A stretch of DNA of 64,000 nucleotides from Methanoplanus limicola DSM 2279 (GTDB taxonomy: Archaea; Halobacteriota; Methanomicrobia; Methanomicrobiales; Methanomicrobiaceae): NCBI RefSeq assembly GCF_000243255.1, contig NZ_CM001436.1, positions 2,959,175 through 3,023,174 of the forward strand, written 5' to 3'. Shown here one piece after another: positions 37,645 through 46,575 of the stretch. Position 1 is the stretch's first letter. The number at the start of each line of letters is the position of its first letter. The notes under the pieces are model-generated. The model saw only the letters and a list, made by a program, of their open reading frames with translations, was not told the DNA's origin and made no database searches. Both the position numbers and the translations under genes were made by a program.

Positions 37645-38118
37645 TTATTTTAAACCCTGTATAATTACCGGCCCGTCTTTCCTCGGGTCGGAAAGTCCGA
37701 CCATCTTTTCGTCAGCATCAGGACCATATTTACAGTAATCAGACAGTGTCGGAGATGTTTTCATATATTTTCCGACCTGAAGCTGATATGGGAACTTTGT
37801 GAATACTTCATCACAGACAGCCCTGATATTCTCAGTTACACCTTCATCCTCAAGTTCAAAGACAAACATTCCTGCCTGCACCCTGAGTTCAACCTCAGAG
37901 TCGCCGACCTGAATTGTTCTCCGGTTGGTGTTGGGATTGGGTTTTCCGCGTGCAGGACCGTAAGGAACGGTTTTTGGAAGAGAAGGACCGTTTATGGTCA
38001 TCCTTCTGATTCCTTTGACCTTTACCACCTTATCAAGAAAGATTTCAGTGGTATCAGGCGACAGCATGCGGAGAGGGACTACCCTGCATTGTGGATATAC
38101 TTTCTGGCTTTCAGTCAT
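37645..38118 (-). CDS. mcrD: Methyl-coenzyme M reductase operon protein D
   Basis: 157 residues with the McrD segments QCRVVPLRMLSPDTTEIFLD, RRMTINGPSLPKTVPYGPARG and ELRVQAGMFVFELED. Thought to act in assembly or F430 delivery; not in the final enzyme. It lies 22 bases after mcrB and is joined to mcrC by a TAAATG junction. Confidence 0.95.
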   Translation of the reverse strand: MTESQKVYPQCRVVPLRMLSPDTTEIFLDKVVKVKGIRRMTINGPSLPKTVPYGPARGKPNPNTNRRTIQVGDSEVELRVQAGMFVFELEDEGVTENIRAVCDEVFTKFPYQLQVGKYMKTSPTLSDYCKYGPDADEKMVGLSDPRKDGPVIIQGLK

Positions 38119-38140
38119 TCCAAACCTAAATGTGATCTAT

Positions 38141-39445
38141 TCAGACTCCGTTTGCGATCTGATCCATTGGTTTGTTGAACTCAGGGATCTGACCGTATGT
38201 TTCGCCCATAACTGCTGATGTTCCCTCTGCGGTGAACATCTGTGTACCTGCATCAAGTGCACATGCTGCAACTACACATGGGATTGCACAGCCGTTTGCG
38301 TGGCGTGTGACAACGTGGTTTCCGTTGAAGATACCTGGACCTCCACCACCGTAGATTGAGTGGCTGAAGAATGAGAAACCGACAGCTGTACCCATTACAC
38401 GACCGAAATCGGTTGATGGGAGACCGGTCTCGTGCTCGAGCAGGTCGTTGAAGTAGAGCAGTGTTGATGAAACTGCCTGTGCGAAACGTCCTGCACCACA
38501 GTTGACCATGGTTGCTGCAAGTGTACCTGCTGCTGCATATGCATTCCACAGCATTGGATCCTTTGTGTCATAGAACTGGAAGTATCCGCCCTTCTTTCCC
38601 GGGACGATGACTTTGTCCTCAATTGCCTTCTCGACAAGTGACTGGACAACAGTTCCTACTGTTCCTGTCTGACCATTCTCCTTTACGAGGTCATATACAA
38701 GGTTGTTTGCGTTAAGACCCTGGTATGCGTACTGGAGAAGCATGTGGCGCTCGAACGGACCGATTGCACCGCCCATCTCGAACTCTCCTGCTGTCTCAAG
38801 GGTTGATGCAAGTGCTGCACCCTGCATTGCATTTCTTCCTGTCATCATAACGAAGTGGTTTACACCGATGTTACGGAGTGAGAAACCAAGACCTTCATTG
38901 TTCTGCGGGTTTGCAAGAACTGATGATACAAGTGCACCTTCCATATCCATTGTGTGTGGGTATGCACCGAATGTTGCTGCCTTGACAGCTGATGCATCGA
39001 ACATATCAACGCCGAATTCATCGACAATTGCGTATGTTGTTGCTGCTGCAACTGCTGTGATTGATGCATCGTATGTGGATGCTGCATTCAGGCGTGCCTT
39101 TGGTACTTCAACAAGAAGCAGGTTTCCGCCCTTGAATTCGCGGATTGTTGTCTCTTCGCCTTCAACATCCACGTATTCCTTAATTTTTGCAATGACTGCG
39201 TCCTTGTTTGCCATAATTGGCAGATCAAGTTCACGTCCGAGAATCTTGCCGCCCTTTCCGAGTTTACCGGATTTAAGAGCTGCCTCGATACCACCGAGGT
39301 TAACTGCAATGCTTCTCTTTGTCAGGTCGATGAGCTTAAGAGTTGCCGGATTTACAAGCGGACTTATCTTATTTAACTCAACGCCACTCTTCAGAAGTTT
39401 ACCATCGTCTGAATAAAGATCAATTGTGTCGGAATATTTTGCCAT
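38141..39445 (-). CDS. mcrB: Methyl-coenzyme M reductase subunit beta
   Basis: 434 residues, first gene of the operon. It starts MAKYSDTIDLYSDDGKLLKSGV and contains FSFFSHSIYGGGGPGIFNGNHVVTRHANGCAIP, the highly conserved active-site region with F-S-x-SIYGGGG, near the coenzyme B site. ATG is preceded by a clear AGGAGG. The upstream space of 459 bases holds the promoter. Confidence 0.98.
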   Translation of the reverse strand: MAKYSDTIDLYSDDGKLLKSGVELNKISPLVNPATLKLIDLTKRSIAVNLGGIEAALKSGKLGKGGKILGRELDLPIMANKDAVIAKIKEYVDVEGEETTIREFKGGNLLLVEVPKARLNAASTYDASITAVAAATTYAIVDEFGVDMFDASAVKAATFGAYPHTMDMEGALVSSVLANPQNNEGLGFSLRNIGVNHFVMMTGRNAMQGAALASTLETAGEFEMGGAIGPFERHMLLQYAYQGLNANNLVYDLVKENGQTGTVGTVVQSLVEKAIEDKVIVPGKKGGYFQFYDTKDPMLWNAYAAAGTLAATMVNCGAGRFAQAVSSTLLYFNDLLEHETGLPSTDFGRVMGTAVGFSFFSHSIYGGGGPGIFNGNHVVTRHANGCAIPCVVAACALDAGTQMFTAEGTSAVMGETYGQIPEFNKPMDQIANGV

Positions 39446-39904
39446 ATTTTTCCTCCTATACCCTATAAGTGCAATGCATTACTTTCACTGAACAACGACG
39501 GATTGTTACCCGCCGGAAATTGATGATATTCACTACTGCACGTCCCCGCATGGGACAATCGTACATTAACATATCTCCGGATATAAGCATTCCTAATAAT
39601 TACCAATATAATTTTTAAAAAATACAATCCAGATCAACTAAATTTTAATTAATAAAATCTATATCATTGAGATTTGAGGGTAAGTGGTACTATTTATGCT
39701 ATATAGTAATACTCTTTATGACAATGAAAAGCGTTAAACTGAAAAACACCATGCGCTCATAAAAAAAATAACCATATATCCATTATTCCAGGAAAATAAG
39801 CAGAAAATACAGGATTTTCAAGCAGTTTCTTCAGCAGACAAAGCAGTAATGACAATAATCAGGTAATTCATTTTTTATTCCGGCAGACATACAGTAATGA
39901 ACAG
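39446..39904. promoter_or_regulatory. 459-base divergent region between mcrB and mobB-moaE
   Basis: No gene seen. Toward mcrB (minus strand) there are AT-rich candidates: TTTTTTAAAAATTATATTGG (about 39603-39622) and GCTTATATCC nearer the gene, followed by a leader of roughly 100-150 bases. A long 5' leader is common for mcr. Toward mobB-moaE the 100 bases before the ATG are AT-rich but have no clear consensus. A strong SD (AGGAGG) lies just before mcrB. Confidence 0.4.
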
Positions 39905-40696
39905 ATGAAAATAATTCACATCGCGGGATATTCCAATTCAGGAAAAACAGTACTGATAAAAAAACTTGTAAAAATTCTTGAGGATAAATACCCCGGAAAG
40001 ACAGGCGTCATAAAGCATCTCGGACACCACACCTACGACTTAAATCCCGGAAAGGATATGACCGGGCATTTTGAGAACGGAGCAAAGTTTGTTGCAGGAA
40101 TAGACAGTAATAAATCAGTAACATACTCTGGTGAAAATGACCTGTATAAAATACTCGGACATTATTCTGATGCAGGAATAAAATATGCGGTCATTGAGGG
40201 CTTTAAAAAGTTCAGTTTCAGAAAGGTCTGCCTGGGAGAACTCAACGCGGAAAACTGTATACTCAAAAATCCGGATGTATCAGAGATTGTAAAATCCCTT
40301 GACAGATTTGATGACTTCTTCACTATGCAGGGAATTATCAGGGATTTAAAGGAAAATACCGAACTCCCGAAAACAGGCTGCATAATTACATTCAACGGAA
40401 TTGTCAGGGAGATTACCGGAGAAGAAAAAACACCCTTCCTTGAATTTAACGATACAGATAAACTTAAAAGAATAATCTCAGGTGTGACTGAGGATATTAA
40501 AAGCAGAAAAGGGATACTAGGTGCCCGCATTCACCACAATTCCGGCAGAATAAATGCCGGCGATGACATCACATACATCGCTGTCGCGGCAGAACACAGA
40601 GTAGAAGGTTTTGCGGCGGTTCAGAATGCGATTGACAGAATAAAATCAGAACTGCATGATGGAGAGAACCGCATTCAAAAATTCACATATCCCTAA
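39905..40696 (+). CDS. MobB-MoaE fusion for molybdopterin cofactor synthesis
   Basis: 263 residues in two parts. Residues 1-140 are MobB: the P-loop GYSNSGKTVLIKKLV at residues 8-22, then KTGVIKHLGHHTYDLNPGKD and a G-A-x-x-V segment, all of the GTPase that helps load guanine dinucleotide. Residues about 155-263 are MoaE, the large molybdopterin synthase subunit: TFNGIVREITGEE, RIHHNSGRINAGDDITYIAVAAEHRVEGFAAVQNAIDRIK. The fusion ties dithiolene formation to nucleotide attachment. It opens the Mo/W island, divergent from mcr, which fits the need for Mo- or W-bis-MGD in formylmethanofuran dehydrogenase. Confidence 0.85.
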   Translation: MKIIHIAGYSNSGKTVLIKKLVKILEDKYPGKTGVIKHLGHHTYDLNPGKDMTGHFENGAKFVAGIDSNKSVTYSGENDLYKILGHYSDAGIKYAVIEGFKKFSFRKVCLGELNAENCILKNPDVSEIVKSLDRFDDFFTMQGIIRDLKENTELPKTGCIITFNGIVREITGEEKTPFLEFNDTDKLKRIISGVTEDIKSRKGILGARIHHNSGRINAGDDITYIAVAAEHRVEGFAAVQNAIDRIKSELHDGENRIQKFTYP

Positions 40697-40772
40697 AAAA
40701 TTTTTATAGCTAAAAATAAGTCCGGAATTCAGGAGAGACAAATCCACCCATCTGGATTCCGGAAATTCAGGA

Positions 40773-41579
40773 TCACTGCCGGATTACTGTTCCAACCTTC
40801 TCGCCGTTCAGAACTTTTGTTATATTGCCCCTTACATGACCGTTTATTATCTTTACCTCATGGAGATTCTTGGAATACCGGAGCATATCGACTACAGCCT
40901 CTTCAAGCACGAGATCTTCAAGATTCATCTCAAGGACTTCTTCTGCCCTGATGTCTTCAATCAGCTCCGCATCATCGTACATAAGTGGATTTTTATCAAA
41001 AAGCCCGTCAACATTCTTGACAAGAATGCAGTTCTTTGCTCCCATTACCTCAGCAGCAAGGAAAGCACCTGTATCGGTTCTGTGGCTTGGAATCGGCCCA
41101 ACCGCGGAAGGGGTTTCATAGAAACTGTAAATTGGCGTTCCCCTCATAACCGGAACCTGTCCAAGACTTAAAAGCATTGGGATGTCCAGAAGATCATCAT
41201 TGCTTATTTTAACTGCATTATACTTTGCCATAAGAACAGAGAGCATAAGAGCATTCTGTTCGCTTATCGTTCCGGAAAGCTCAGCTAAAATTCCGGTGGG
41301 CATCCCAAGATCAATGCCAATGTCCATGATATGCCTGACCCTTACTCCCCCTCCGGTAACAACAAGCATCTGGTGCTCACGCGAGAGTTCACCGAGTTCT
41401 TCAACAATTGGTATAACTACCTCTTTGCCAAAGTCAATCGTACCATGCCCCCCGATTTTAATGACATTGAGCTCAGGTGTAATCCTGATAGTTTCAACCC
41501 CGGATCTCTCATGCATCAGACCCTTGCGTACCAGGGTCTCACCCTGGAGTTTGTTTTTAATCTCCTTTCTCTTACTCAT
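40773..41579 (-). CDS. Amino-acid-kinase fold protein, molybdenum-storage (Mos)-like
   Basis: 268 residues from the ATG at 41579 (a TTG three codons upstream is less likely). The fold is of the UMP kinase/amino acid kinase type: VIKIGGHGTIDFGKE at the start, VVTGGGVRVRHIMDIGIDLGMPTG, and THRTDTGAFLAAEVMGAKNCILVKNVDGLFDKNP. The closest match I recall is the alpha/beta subunits of the bacterial molybdenum storage protein (MosAB), which pack polyoxomolybdate or tungstate using ATP. The setting among Mo/W uptake genes supports that. A role as a plain kinase cannot be excluded. It is divergent from the 72-residue gene. Confidence 0.7.
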   Translation of the reverse strand: MSKRKEIKNKLQGETLVRKGLMHERSGVETIRITPELNVIKIGGHGTIDFGKEVVIPIVEELGELSREHQMLVVTGGGVRVRHIMDIGIDLGMPTGILAELSGTISEQNALMLSVLMAKYNAVKISNDDLLDIPMLLSLGQVPVMRGTPIYSFYETPSAVGPIPSHRTDTGAFLAAEVMGAKNCILVKNVDGLFDKNPLMYDDAELIEDIRAEEVLEMNLEDLVLEEAVVDMLRYSKNLHEVKIINGHVRGNITKVLNGEKVGTVIRQ

Positions 41580-41663
41580 GTGATACAAATATTAATATAC
41601 TACAAAAGATAAGTAATGTTCTGTAAACCAGCTGATATATCAGCTGATAAAGGAGGTAAAAAA

Positions 41664-41882
41664 ATGAAAATCTATGTCCGCGAGAGACAGAAAGTTGGTG
41701 AAGGCGTCAAACAGCCAAGATTCAGAATTATGGCACTTGTAGGCGAAGACAATCCAAAAGTAAAATTCCTTGCAAGCCACTACAGGAAAGCCGAAATCGA
41801 ACAGATGGCAAAGGAAATTGGTGCTGAAATTGTGTACCTGGAACCTATGGAGGATTCAGAGCACGGCAGCATGAAACACTAA
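41664..41882 (+). CDS. Small conserved basic protein of unknown function
   Basis: 72 residues from the ATG at 41664, which follows AAAGGAGGTAAAAAA; an ATG 16 codons earlier has no such site. Sequence MKIYVRERQKVGEG...RFRIMALVGEDNPKVKFLASHYRKAEIEQMAKEIGAEIVYLE looks like a compact alpha/beta fold. I recall similar short proteins in other methanogens but no named function. It is followed after 12 bases by a winged-helix protein gene, and the two probably form one operon, divergent from the Mos-like gene. Confidence 0.65.
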   Translation: MKIYVRERQKVGEGVKQPRFRIMALVGEDNPKVKFLASHYRKAEIEQMAKEIGAEIVYLEPMEDSEHGSMKH

Positions 41883-41894
41883 AACCCTTTTTTT

Positions 41895-42245
41895 ATGTCG
41901 GATATCAACAGTGAAGTAATATTAAATGCCTCAGCAGAAATTATAGCAGATAAAAGAACAATTCAAATAAAAACAGAATATAAGGAGATAAAATTAAAAT
42001 TACCAACCACAAGGGAGGTAGCAGAGAGACTGCACGTGCCTCATTACTATGTGCTTCCGGCACTCTCCGGTATGGAAGAATCAGGGATTCTTACAAGGGA
42101 AGAGAGAGTCGGCATATGGACGACAGATAAAGGCACAAAAATTCTGATCAGGCTTATGACTGAGAAATTTTCGGAAAAATGTGGTGAATTTATAAATCCT
42201 GATATTCTGAAAGCTCTCACCAATTATTCCGTTGAGCCATTATAA
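41895..42245 (+). CDS. Small winged-helix DNA-binding protein
   Basis: 116 residues. After an N-terminal beta-like segment, residues 36-82 (LPTTREVAERLHVPHYYVLPALSGMEESGILTREERVGIWTT) form a helix-turn-helix and wing: a first helix TTREVAERL, a recognition helix VPHYYVLPALSGMEESG, and a wing REERVGIW. It may be a regulator of the adjacent Mo/W genes, but its targets are not visible. It converges on the Mod ABC operon. Confidence 0.6.
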   Translation: MSDINSEVILNASAEIIADKRTIQIKTEYKEIKLKLPTTREVAERLHVPHYYVLPALSGMEESGILTREERVGIWTTDKGTKILIRLMTEKFSEKCGEFINPDILKALTNYSVEPL

Positions 42246-42285
42246 TCCGTAGATTAACCTCTACTTTTGGTTATGAATTCATTCC

Positions 42286-43359
42286 TTATTTATCACAGGG
42301 AATGATATGAAGGGCTTCATATGAAAATACTGCATATGCCGAATCGCCGGCAGAGAGATCCATTCTTAAAAAATCCCTCTTCATCATAACAGCCTTAAGC
42401 TTTATTCCCGCGTCGATGGTAATCCTTACAAAACCCCCGCTGTCACGGATCTCTTCTATAATTCCTTTAAGCATATTGCATGGTTCTCCCCCGCCGGGTA
42501 ATTCAGATGTGACAATAACATCCTCCATCCTGAGGATTGCAGTGACATCGTTACCTGTGATCGAAGACTCATGCGACTCCGAGATCAAATCCACACCGTC
42601 AATGTTCACAGACGCAGAACTGCCATCTTTTAACCATTTACAGGGATAAATATTCTCAAAACCAACAAAAGATGCAATAAACTCTGATTTTGGTTTTCTG
42701 AAGACCTCATCAGGGTCACCAATCTGGAGTATTTCACCATCATTCATGATGACAACCCTGTCTGCAAGTGAGAATACCTCCTCATAATTGTGAGTAATAT
42801 GAATAAAGGTAGTATTAAACATCTTATGGAGCTTCTTTAATTCACTCCTCAGGTTCTCCCTCGTCCGGGTATCAAGAGCACTAAGGGGTTCATCCAGAAG
42901 AAGAATATCAGGTTCCATAAGTATTGCACGGCAGATTGCAGTCCTCTGTTTCTCCCCTCCGCTGAGTGTTCCCGGATAACGGTGAAGAAGGTGATCTATG
43001 CCCATAACAGACGCTATATCCTTCACCTTCTCCTCAATCTCAGGGCGTGGCACCTTCCTGCTCTTAAGACCAAATCCGATATTCGCCGCCACAGTAAGAT
43101 GCGGAAATAAAACAAAGTCCTGATAGACCATTGCAATATTTCTGTCCTTTGGCTGCACATCGGTAATATCCCGGCCACTCATAATCACCCTGCCGGAGTC
43201 CGGCGGATATATGCCTGCAACGGTTTCAAGAAGAATTGTCTTACCTGCACCAGTAGGGCCGATTATAACCATGTATTCGCCTTTTATGACCTCAAGATTT
43301 GCATTGTCGATACGGAATTCACCGAGGTTTTTTGATATATTTTCAAGTTTAAGCATCAT
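42286..43359 (-). CDS. modC: Molybdate/tungstate ABC transporter ATP-binding protein (system 1)
   Basis: 357 residues. Walker A GPTGAGKTILLE, Q-loop VYQDFVLFPH, signature LSGGEKQRTAICRA, Walker B ILLLDEPLSALD and the switch His in FIHITHNYEEV are all intact, so it should be an active importer ATPase. The last 120 residues form a TOBE-like (MOP) domain that can bind oxyanion and inhibit transport. It is last in the operon modA2-modA1-TrmO-like-modB-modC. Confidence 0.88.
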   Translation of the reverse strand: MMLKLENISKNLGEFRIDNANLEVIKGEYMVIIGPTGAGKTILLETVAGIYPPDSGRVIMSGRDITDVQPKDRNIAMVYQDFVLFPHLTVAANIGFGLKSRKVPRPEIEEKVKDIASVMGIDHLLHRYPGTLSGGEKQRTAICRAILMEPDILLLDEPLSALDTRTRENLRSELKKLHKMFNTTFIHITHNYEEVFSLADRVVIMNDGEILQIGDPDEVFRKPKSEFIASFVGFENIYPCKWLKDGSSASVNIDGVDLISESHESSITGNDVTAILRMEDVIVTSELPGGGEPCNMLKGIIEEIRDSGGFVRITIDAGIKLKAVMMKRDFLRMDLSAGDSAYAVFSYEALHIIPCDK

Positions 43360-43368
43360 TAAAACCCC

Positions 43369-44166
43369 TTATAGTTTTGCAGATCCACCATAGATCTCAA
43401 AAACATACAGTGAGACAATCGAGATTGCTATCAGTATGATTGCCGCAGATATAGCCATCTCAAGATCTCCGCATGACATATTCAGAAACAGAGAGATCGG
43501 AAGTGTCTCAGTCTTGAGCCTTGTAGCGCCGGCAAGCATGAGTGCGGCACCGAATTCACCTATTCCCTTCGCCCATGTAATCACTGCACCGGCAAAAAAA
43601 CCGTTTGCAGCCATAGGAATTGTAACCCGGATTATGCTCTCAGCATTGGTGCACCCAAGCGTCCGGGCGACATACTCATACCTGGGACTGATCCCCTCAA
43701 ATGTGGATCTCATAATCCTGAGCATAAACGGGAGATTTACAAAGAACTGTGCTATTACAATTCCAAGCGGTGTGAAGACAAATACAAGCCCTATACTCTC
43801 AAGTGCATCGCCGAATGCTGTTGTCCCGAAGAAGAGCAGCAGTCCCACACCGGCAACAAGCGGAGGCAGTGCAAGTGGAAGGTCAAGAATCATATTGACA
43901 AAACTCTTCCCGAAGAAATTATACCTCGCAAGCCCGTATGCTGCCGGCACTCCGATAAGAATACACAACAGGGTTGATGCTATAGAGGTTGCAAGACTCA
44001 GGTATATTGCAAACTGGATCTCCTCAGTCATCAGGGATTCCAGAACGCATCCGGGATTAGGATGAGTTACAATCAGAATCAGCAGAGAAACAATAAATGC
44101 AGTTAAAATAAGAGCGGCTGAGATGGAAAATACCTTTACAGCATCCCAGCGTGTGATATTCTTCAA
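43369..44166 (-). CDS. modB: Molybdate/tungstate ABC transporter permease (system 1)
   Basis: 265 residues and six hydrophobic helices. The coupling motif EAA-like region YEYVARTLGCTNAESIIRVTIPMAANGFFAGAVITWAKGIGEFGAALML is present, the standard contact site for the ATPase. The frame starts with TTG overlapping the upstream stop (TTGA), with GAGG 8 bases before it. It is followed after 9 bases by modC. Confidence 0.87.
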   Translation of the reverse strand: MKNITRWDAVKVFSISAALILTAFIVSLLILIVTHPNPGCVLESLMTEEIQFAIYLSLATSIASTLLCILIGVPAAYGLARYNFFGKSFVNMILDLPLALPPLVAGVGLLLFFGTTAFGDALESIGLVFVFTPLGIVIAQFFVNLPFMLRIMRSTFEGISPRYEYVARTLGCTNAESIIRVTIPMAANGFFAGAVITWAKGIGEFGAALMLAGATRLKTETLPISLFLNMSCGDLEMAISAAIILIAISIVSLYVFEIYGGSAKL

Positions 44167-44705
44167 ATATTTGTCCTCTGCTTATCTCTGAGGCCTTTTG
44201 GAGTGGCATTCCACTCACCGATTTCATCAGTGTGTGATGCATCAACCCACCCGTTCTTTACCTCATCGCGGTGATCAAACTGATATACATAGGGCTTTAT
44301 GTCAATAAGGGGTGTGCCGTCAAGTATATCCACAGCACCGATCTCAAGCCTGTTGCCCTCTACTGAGAGAAGATCCACAATTGAAAATCCTACAGGATTA
44401 GGCCTGTTAAAATGCCGTATAGAGAATATTCCCCTCTCCTTCTCCTCATCAAGGAATGGTTTTCGGACAATCTCACATCCGGTGGATCTGTCAAAGTGAT
44501 AAAGCAGTATCAGGTGTGAAAAACTCTCAATGTCCTTTAATCCGGGAGTATATTCGTCAAAAACTTCGATATAACCCTTTGAAGGATTGAATATTCCCTG
44601 AATAGGAGTGTCTTCCTGGACTGTGTGCTCCGAATGAATGACGCCGATTGGGCGGTAGCAGATCTCCATCTCCTTAACTTTTTTAATATCCTCTTCTAAA
44701 GCCAT
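44163..44705 (-). CDS. TsaA/TrmO-family protein inside the Mod operon
   Basis: 180 residues of the TsaA (YaeB/VirR/TrmO) family. Marks are YRPIGVIHSEH, QGIFNPSKGYIEVFDEYTPGLKDIESFSHLILLYHFDRS, GIFSIRHFNRPNPVGFSIVDLLSVEGNRLEI and LDGTPLIDIKPYV. E. coli TrmO uses S-adenosylmethionine to N6-methylate t6A37 in tRNA-Thr. Here the gene is coupled to the permease gene by a 4-base overlap and follows two Mo-binding protein genes. Why a methyltransferase family member is in a metal-transport operon is unclear; tRNA modification is a family inference only. Confidence 0.8.
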   Translation of the reverse strand: MALEEDIKKVKEMEICYRPIGVIHSEHTVQEDTPIQGIFNPSKGYIEVFDEYTPGLKDIESFSHLILLYHFDRSTGCEIVRKPFLDEEKERGIFSIRHFNRPNPVGFSIVDLLSVEGNRLEIGAVDILDGTPLIDIKPYVYQFDHRDEVKNGWVDASHTDEIGEWNATPKGLRDKQRTNI

Positions 44706-44740
44706 AATAGCACCAAAAAATAGTTTAATTTAATTTTAAT

Positions 44741-45577
44741 TTAAAGTTCTGAATACTTATCACATGGATAAGTGTCAAAACCTGCTTCCTCAAAGTAGGC
44801 CTTCCCGGCATCTGAAGATACGAAATCAATAAATTTCTTTGCTGTATCCTCTTTCTCTGTAAATGTCAGCATTCCAACCGGAACAACTTTTACGAAACCG
44901 GAACTTACAGGAATATCAACCTTCTCCATATTCTCTTCATTCAAAAGGTCTTCCCAGATGATTACAGCATCTGTCTGACCCATATTAAGATAGACAAGCA
45001 GTTCATTTACTGTTCCCGACTGAACAACGATATTGTCCTGAATGTCCTCCCACAGACCATTCTTGTCAAGGAGCTTCTTGGCCGCACTTCCAACCGCAGG
45101 GCCGTCAGGTTCGCCAATTCCAACTCTGACACCTTCATTTGTGAGATCCTCAAGGCATGTAATATTCTTAGGGTTGCCCTTTGGAACTGCTATTGTCATT
45201 ACATGATAGACAACATCATTGCTATCAGATACAAAACCCTTGTCTATAGCAGACTGTATGTAGGATCTTGCACCCGGCATGTAGGCATCCCCTTCCTGCA
45301 GGAGTTCAATCTGTGAGAGGAGCTGGGCAGATCCACCATAGGTAAACTTAATCTTAACATTCTCCTGCTCTTCAAAATCCGCTGCTATATTGTCCATCGG
45401 CTCACGAAGACCGGCGCCGCAGTAAACAATAAGTGACTCTTCAGATACTCCTTCGCCACCGGAGGCCTGTGCCCCCACATCCTTCTCATCTCCGGAATTT
45501 CCGGAGACACAGCCTGCACCAAGAATCAGTGCAAAGGCTGCAAAAACAGTAAAAACCAATAATAGCTCTCTTTTCAT
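44741..45577 (-). CDS. modA: Molybdate-type ABC transporter substrate-binding lipoprotein 1
   Basis: 278 residues from the ATG at 45577 (GGAG nine bases before; ATG at 45592 lacks a site). It has a lipoprotein signal ending ALILGAGC and a ModA-like body: SLIVYCGAGLREPMDNIAADFEEQ, TYGGSAQLLSQIELLQEGDAYMPG, VGIGEPDGPAVGSAAKKLL, QSGTVNELLVYLNMGQTDAVIIWEDLL. The oxyanion is molybdate or tungstate. A very similar gene lies just upstream. Confidence 0.86.
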   Translation of the reverse strand: MKRELLLVFTVFAAFALILGAGCVSGNSGDEKDVGAQASGGEGVSEESLIVYCGAGLREPMDNIAADFEEQENVKIKFTYGGSAQLLSQIELLQEGDAYMPGARSYIQSAIDKGFVSDSNDVVYHVMTIAVPKGNPKNITCLEDLTNEGVRVGIGEPDGPAVGSAAKKLLDKNGLWEDIQDNIVVQSGTVNELLVYLNMGQTDAVIIWEDLLNEENMEKVDIPVSSGFVKVVPVGMLTFTEKEDTAKKFIDFVSSDAGKAYFEEAGFDTYPCDKYSEL

Positions 45578-45691
45578 AATTAATTTCTCCATTAAAACTT
45601 TAAAAATCTTTTACACGCACCACACAATTAACCAAATTCAATTAACACAGTAAATAATCTGACCTGATATCCACACTGACAAAAAAGTAAA

Positions 45692-46513
45692 TTACTGGAC
45701 TCCCGCATACTTTTCACAGGGGTATGTATCAAAACCAGCATTAGTGAAAATCTCTTTTCCTTCATCAGACGATACAAATTCCATGAACTTTACCGCATTC
45801 TCAGGATGTTCACTGAACTCAAGCGTTGCAATAGGTACAACCTTTACAAAACCCTCCTTAACCGGAATATTGACAATTTCCATATCTTCCGGATTTAAAA
45901 GATCTTCCCAGATTACAACCGCATCAGCCTGATCCATCTTAAGGAATACAAGCAGTTCATTGACAGTGCCGGACTGGACAACAATATTGTCCTGGACACT
46001 CTCCCACATTTCATTCTTCTCAAAGATCTTCTTTGCAGCTTTTCCGACCGCAGGGCCGTCAGGTTCACCGATACCAACCCTTACGCCATCACGGGTCAGG
46101 TCTTTAAGGCATGTAATATTCTTAGGATTGCCTTTCTCCACTGCTATTGCTATAACATGGTACACGACATCTCTGGTATCCGAGATAAAGCCCTTCTCTG
46201 CCGCGGAGTCAAGGTATGCCTTTGCACCCGGCATGTAGAGGTCTCCTTCTCCTAAAAGTTCCATCTGTGAGAGCAGCTGTGCCGCACCCCCATATGAATA
46301 TTTGATCTTTATACCGTCCTTCTCCTCAAATACCTCCGCAGCGGTCTCCATTGGAACACGGAGTCCTGCACCGCAGTAAACTATCAGTGACTCTTCCGAA
46401 GCAGATCCAGTATCTGCCCTGTTATCCTTCGCTTCACCTGATGTACAGCCACAGACCATAATAACAGCAATTAAAAGTGCAATTGCTGAATACCGGATTA
46501 AACCCTTTCTCAT
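45692..46513 (-). CDS. modA: Molybdate-type ABC transporter substrate-binding lipoprotein 2
   Basis: 273 residues from the ATG at 46513, giving a typical lipoprotein signal (RYSAIALLIAVIMVCGC). A frame from 46549 adds 12 poorly fitting residues. The body parallels the neighbouring ModA closely (SLIVYCGAGLRVPMETAAEVFEE, YGGAAQLLSQMELLGEGDLYMPG, GIGEPDGPAVGKAAKK), so this is a recent tandem duplication. It is first in the operon; the 263-base gap to the MOT1 gene holds possible operators. Confidence 0.86.
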   Translation of the reverse strand: MRKGLIRYSAIALLIAVIMVCGCTSGEAKDNRADTGSASEESLIVYCGAGLRVPMETAAEVFEEKDGIKIKYSYGGAAQLLSQMELLGEGDLYMPGAKAYLDSAAEKGFISDTRDVVYHVIAIAVEKGNPKNITCLKDLTRDGVRVGIGEPDGPAVGKAAKKIFEKNEMWESVQDNIVVQSGTVNELLVFLKMDQADAVVIWEDLLNPEDMEIVNIPVKEGFVKVVPIATLEFSEHPENAVKFMEFVSSDEGKEIFTNAGFDTYPCEKYAGVQ

Positions 46514-46575
46514 CAATAAATTTCTAAAAAAACACCATAATAAATACATTGTTACAATTTTTTTAAAATTAATTA

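Noticed and set aside
38703-39416. 237-codon frame on the plus strand inside mcrB
   Set aside because: It is an antisense shadow of mcrB, with low-complexity Ser/Ala/Ile composition and no family match; mcrB is certain.
43436-44065. 209-codon plus-strand frame opposite modB
   Set aside because: Antisense of a clearly coding permease gene; composition is a mirror of membrane helices.
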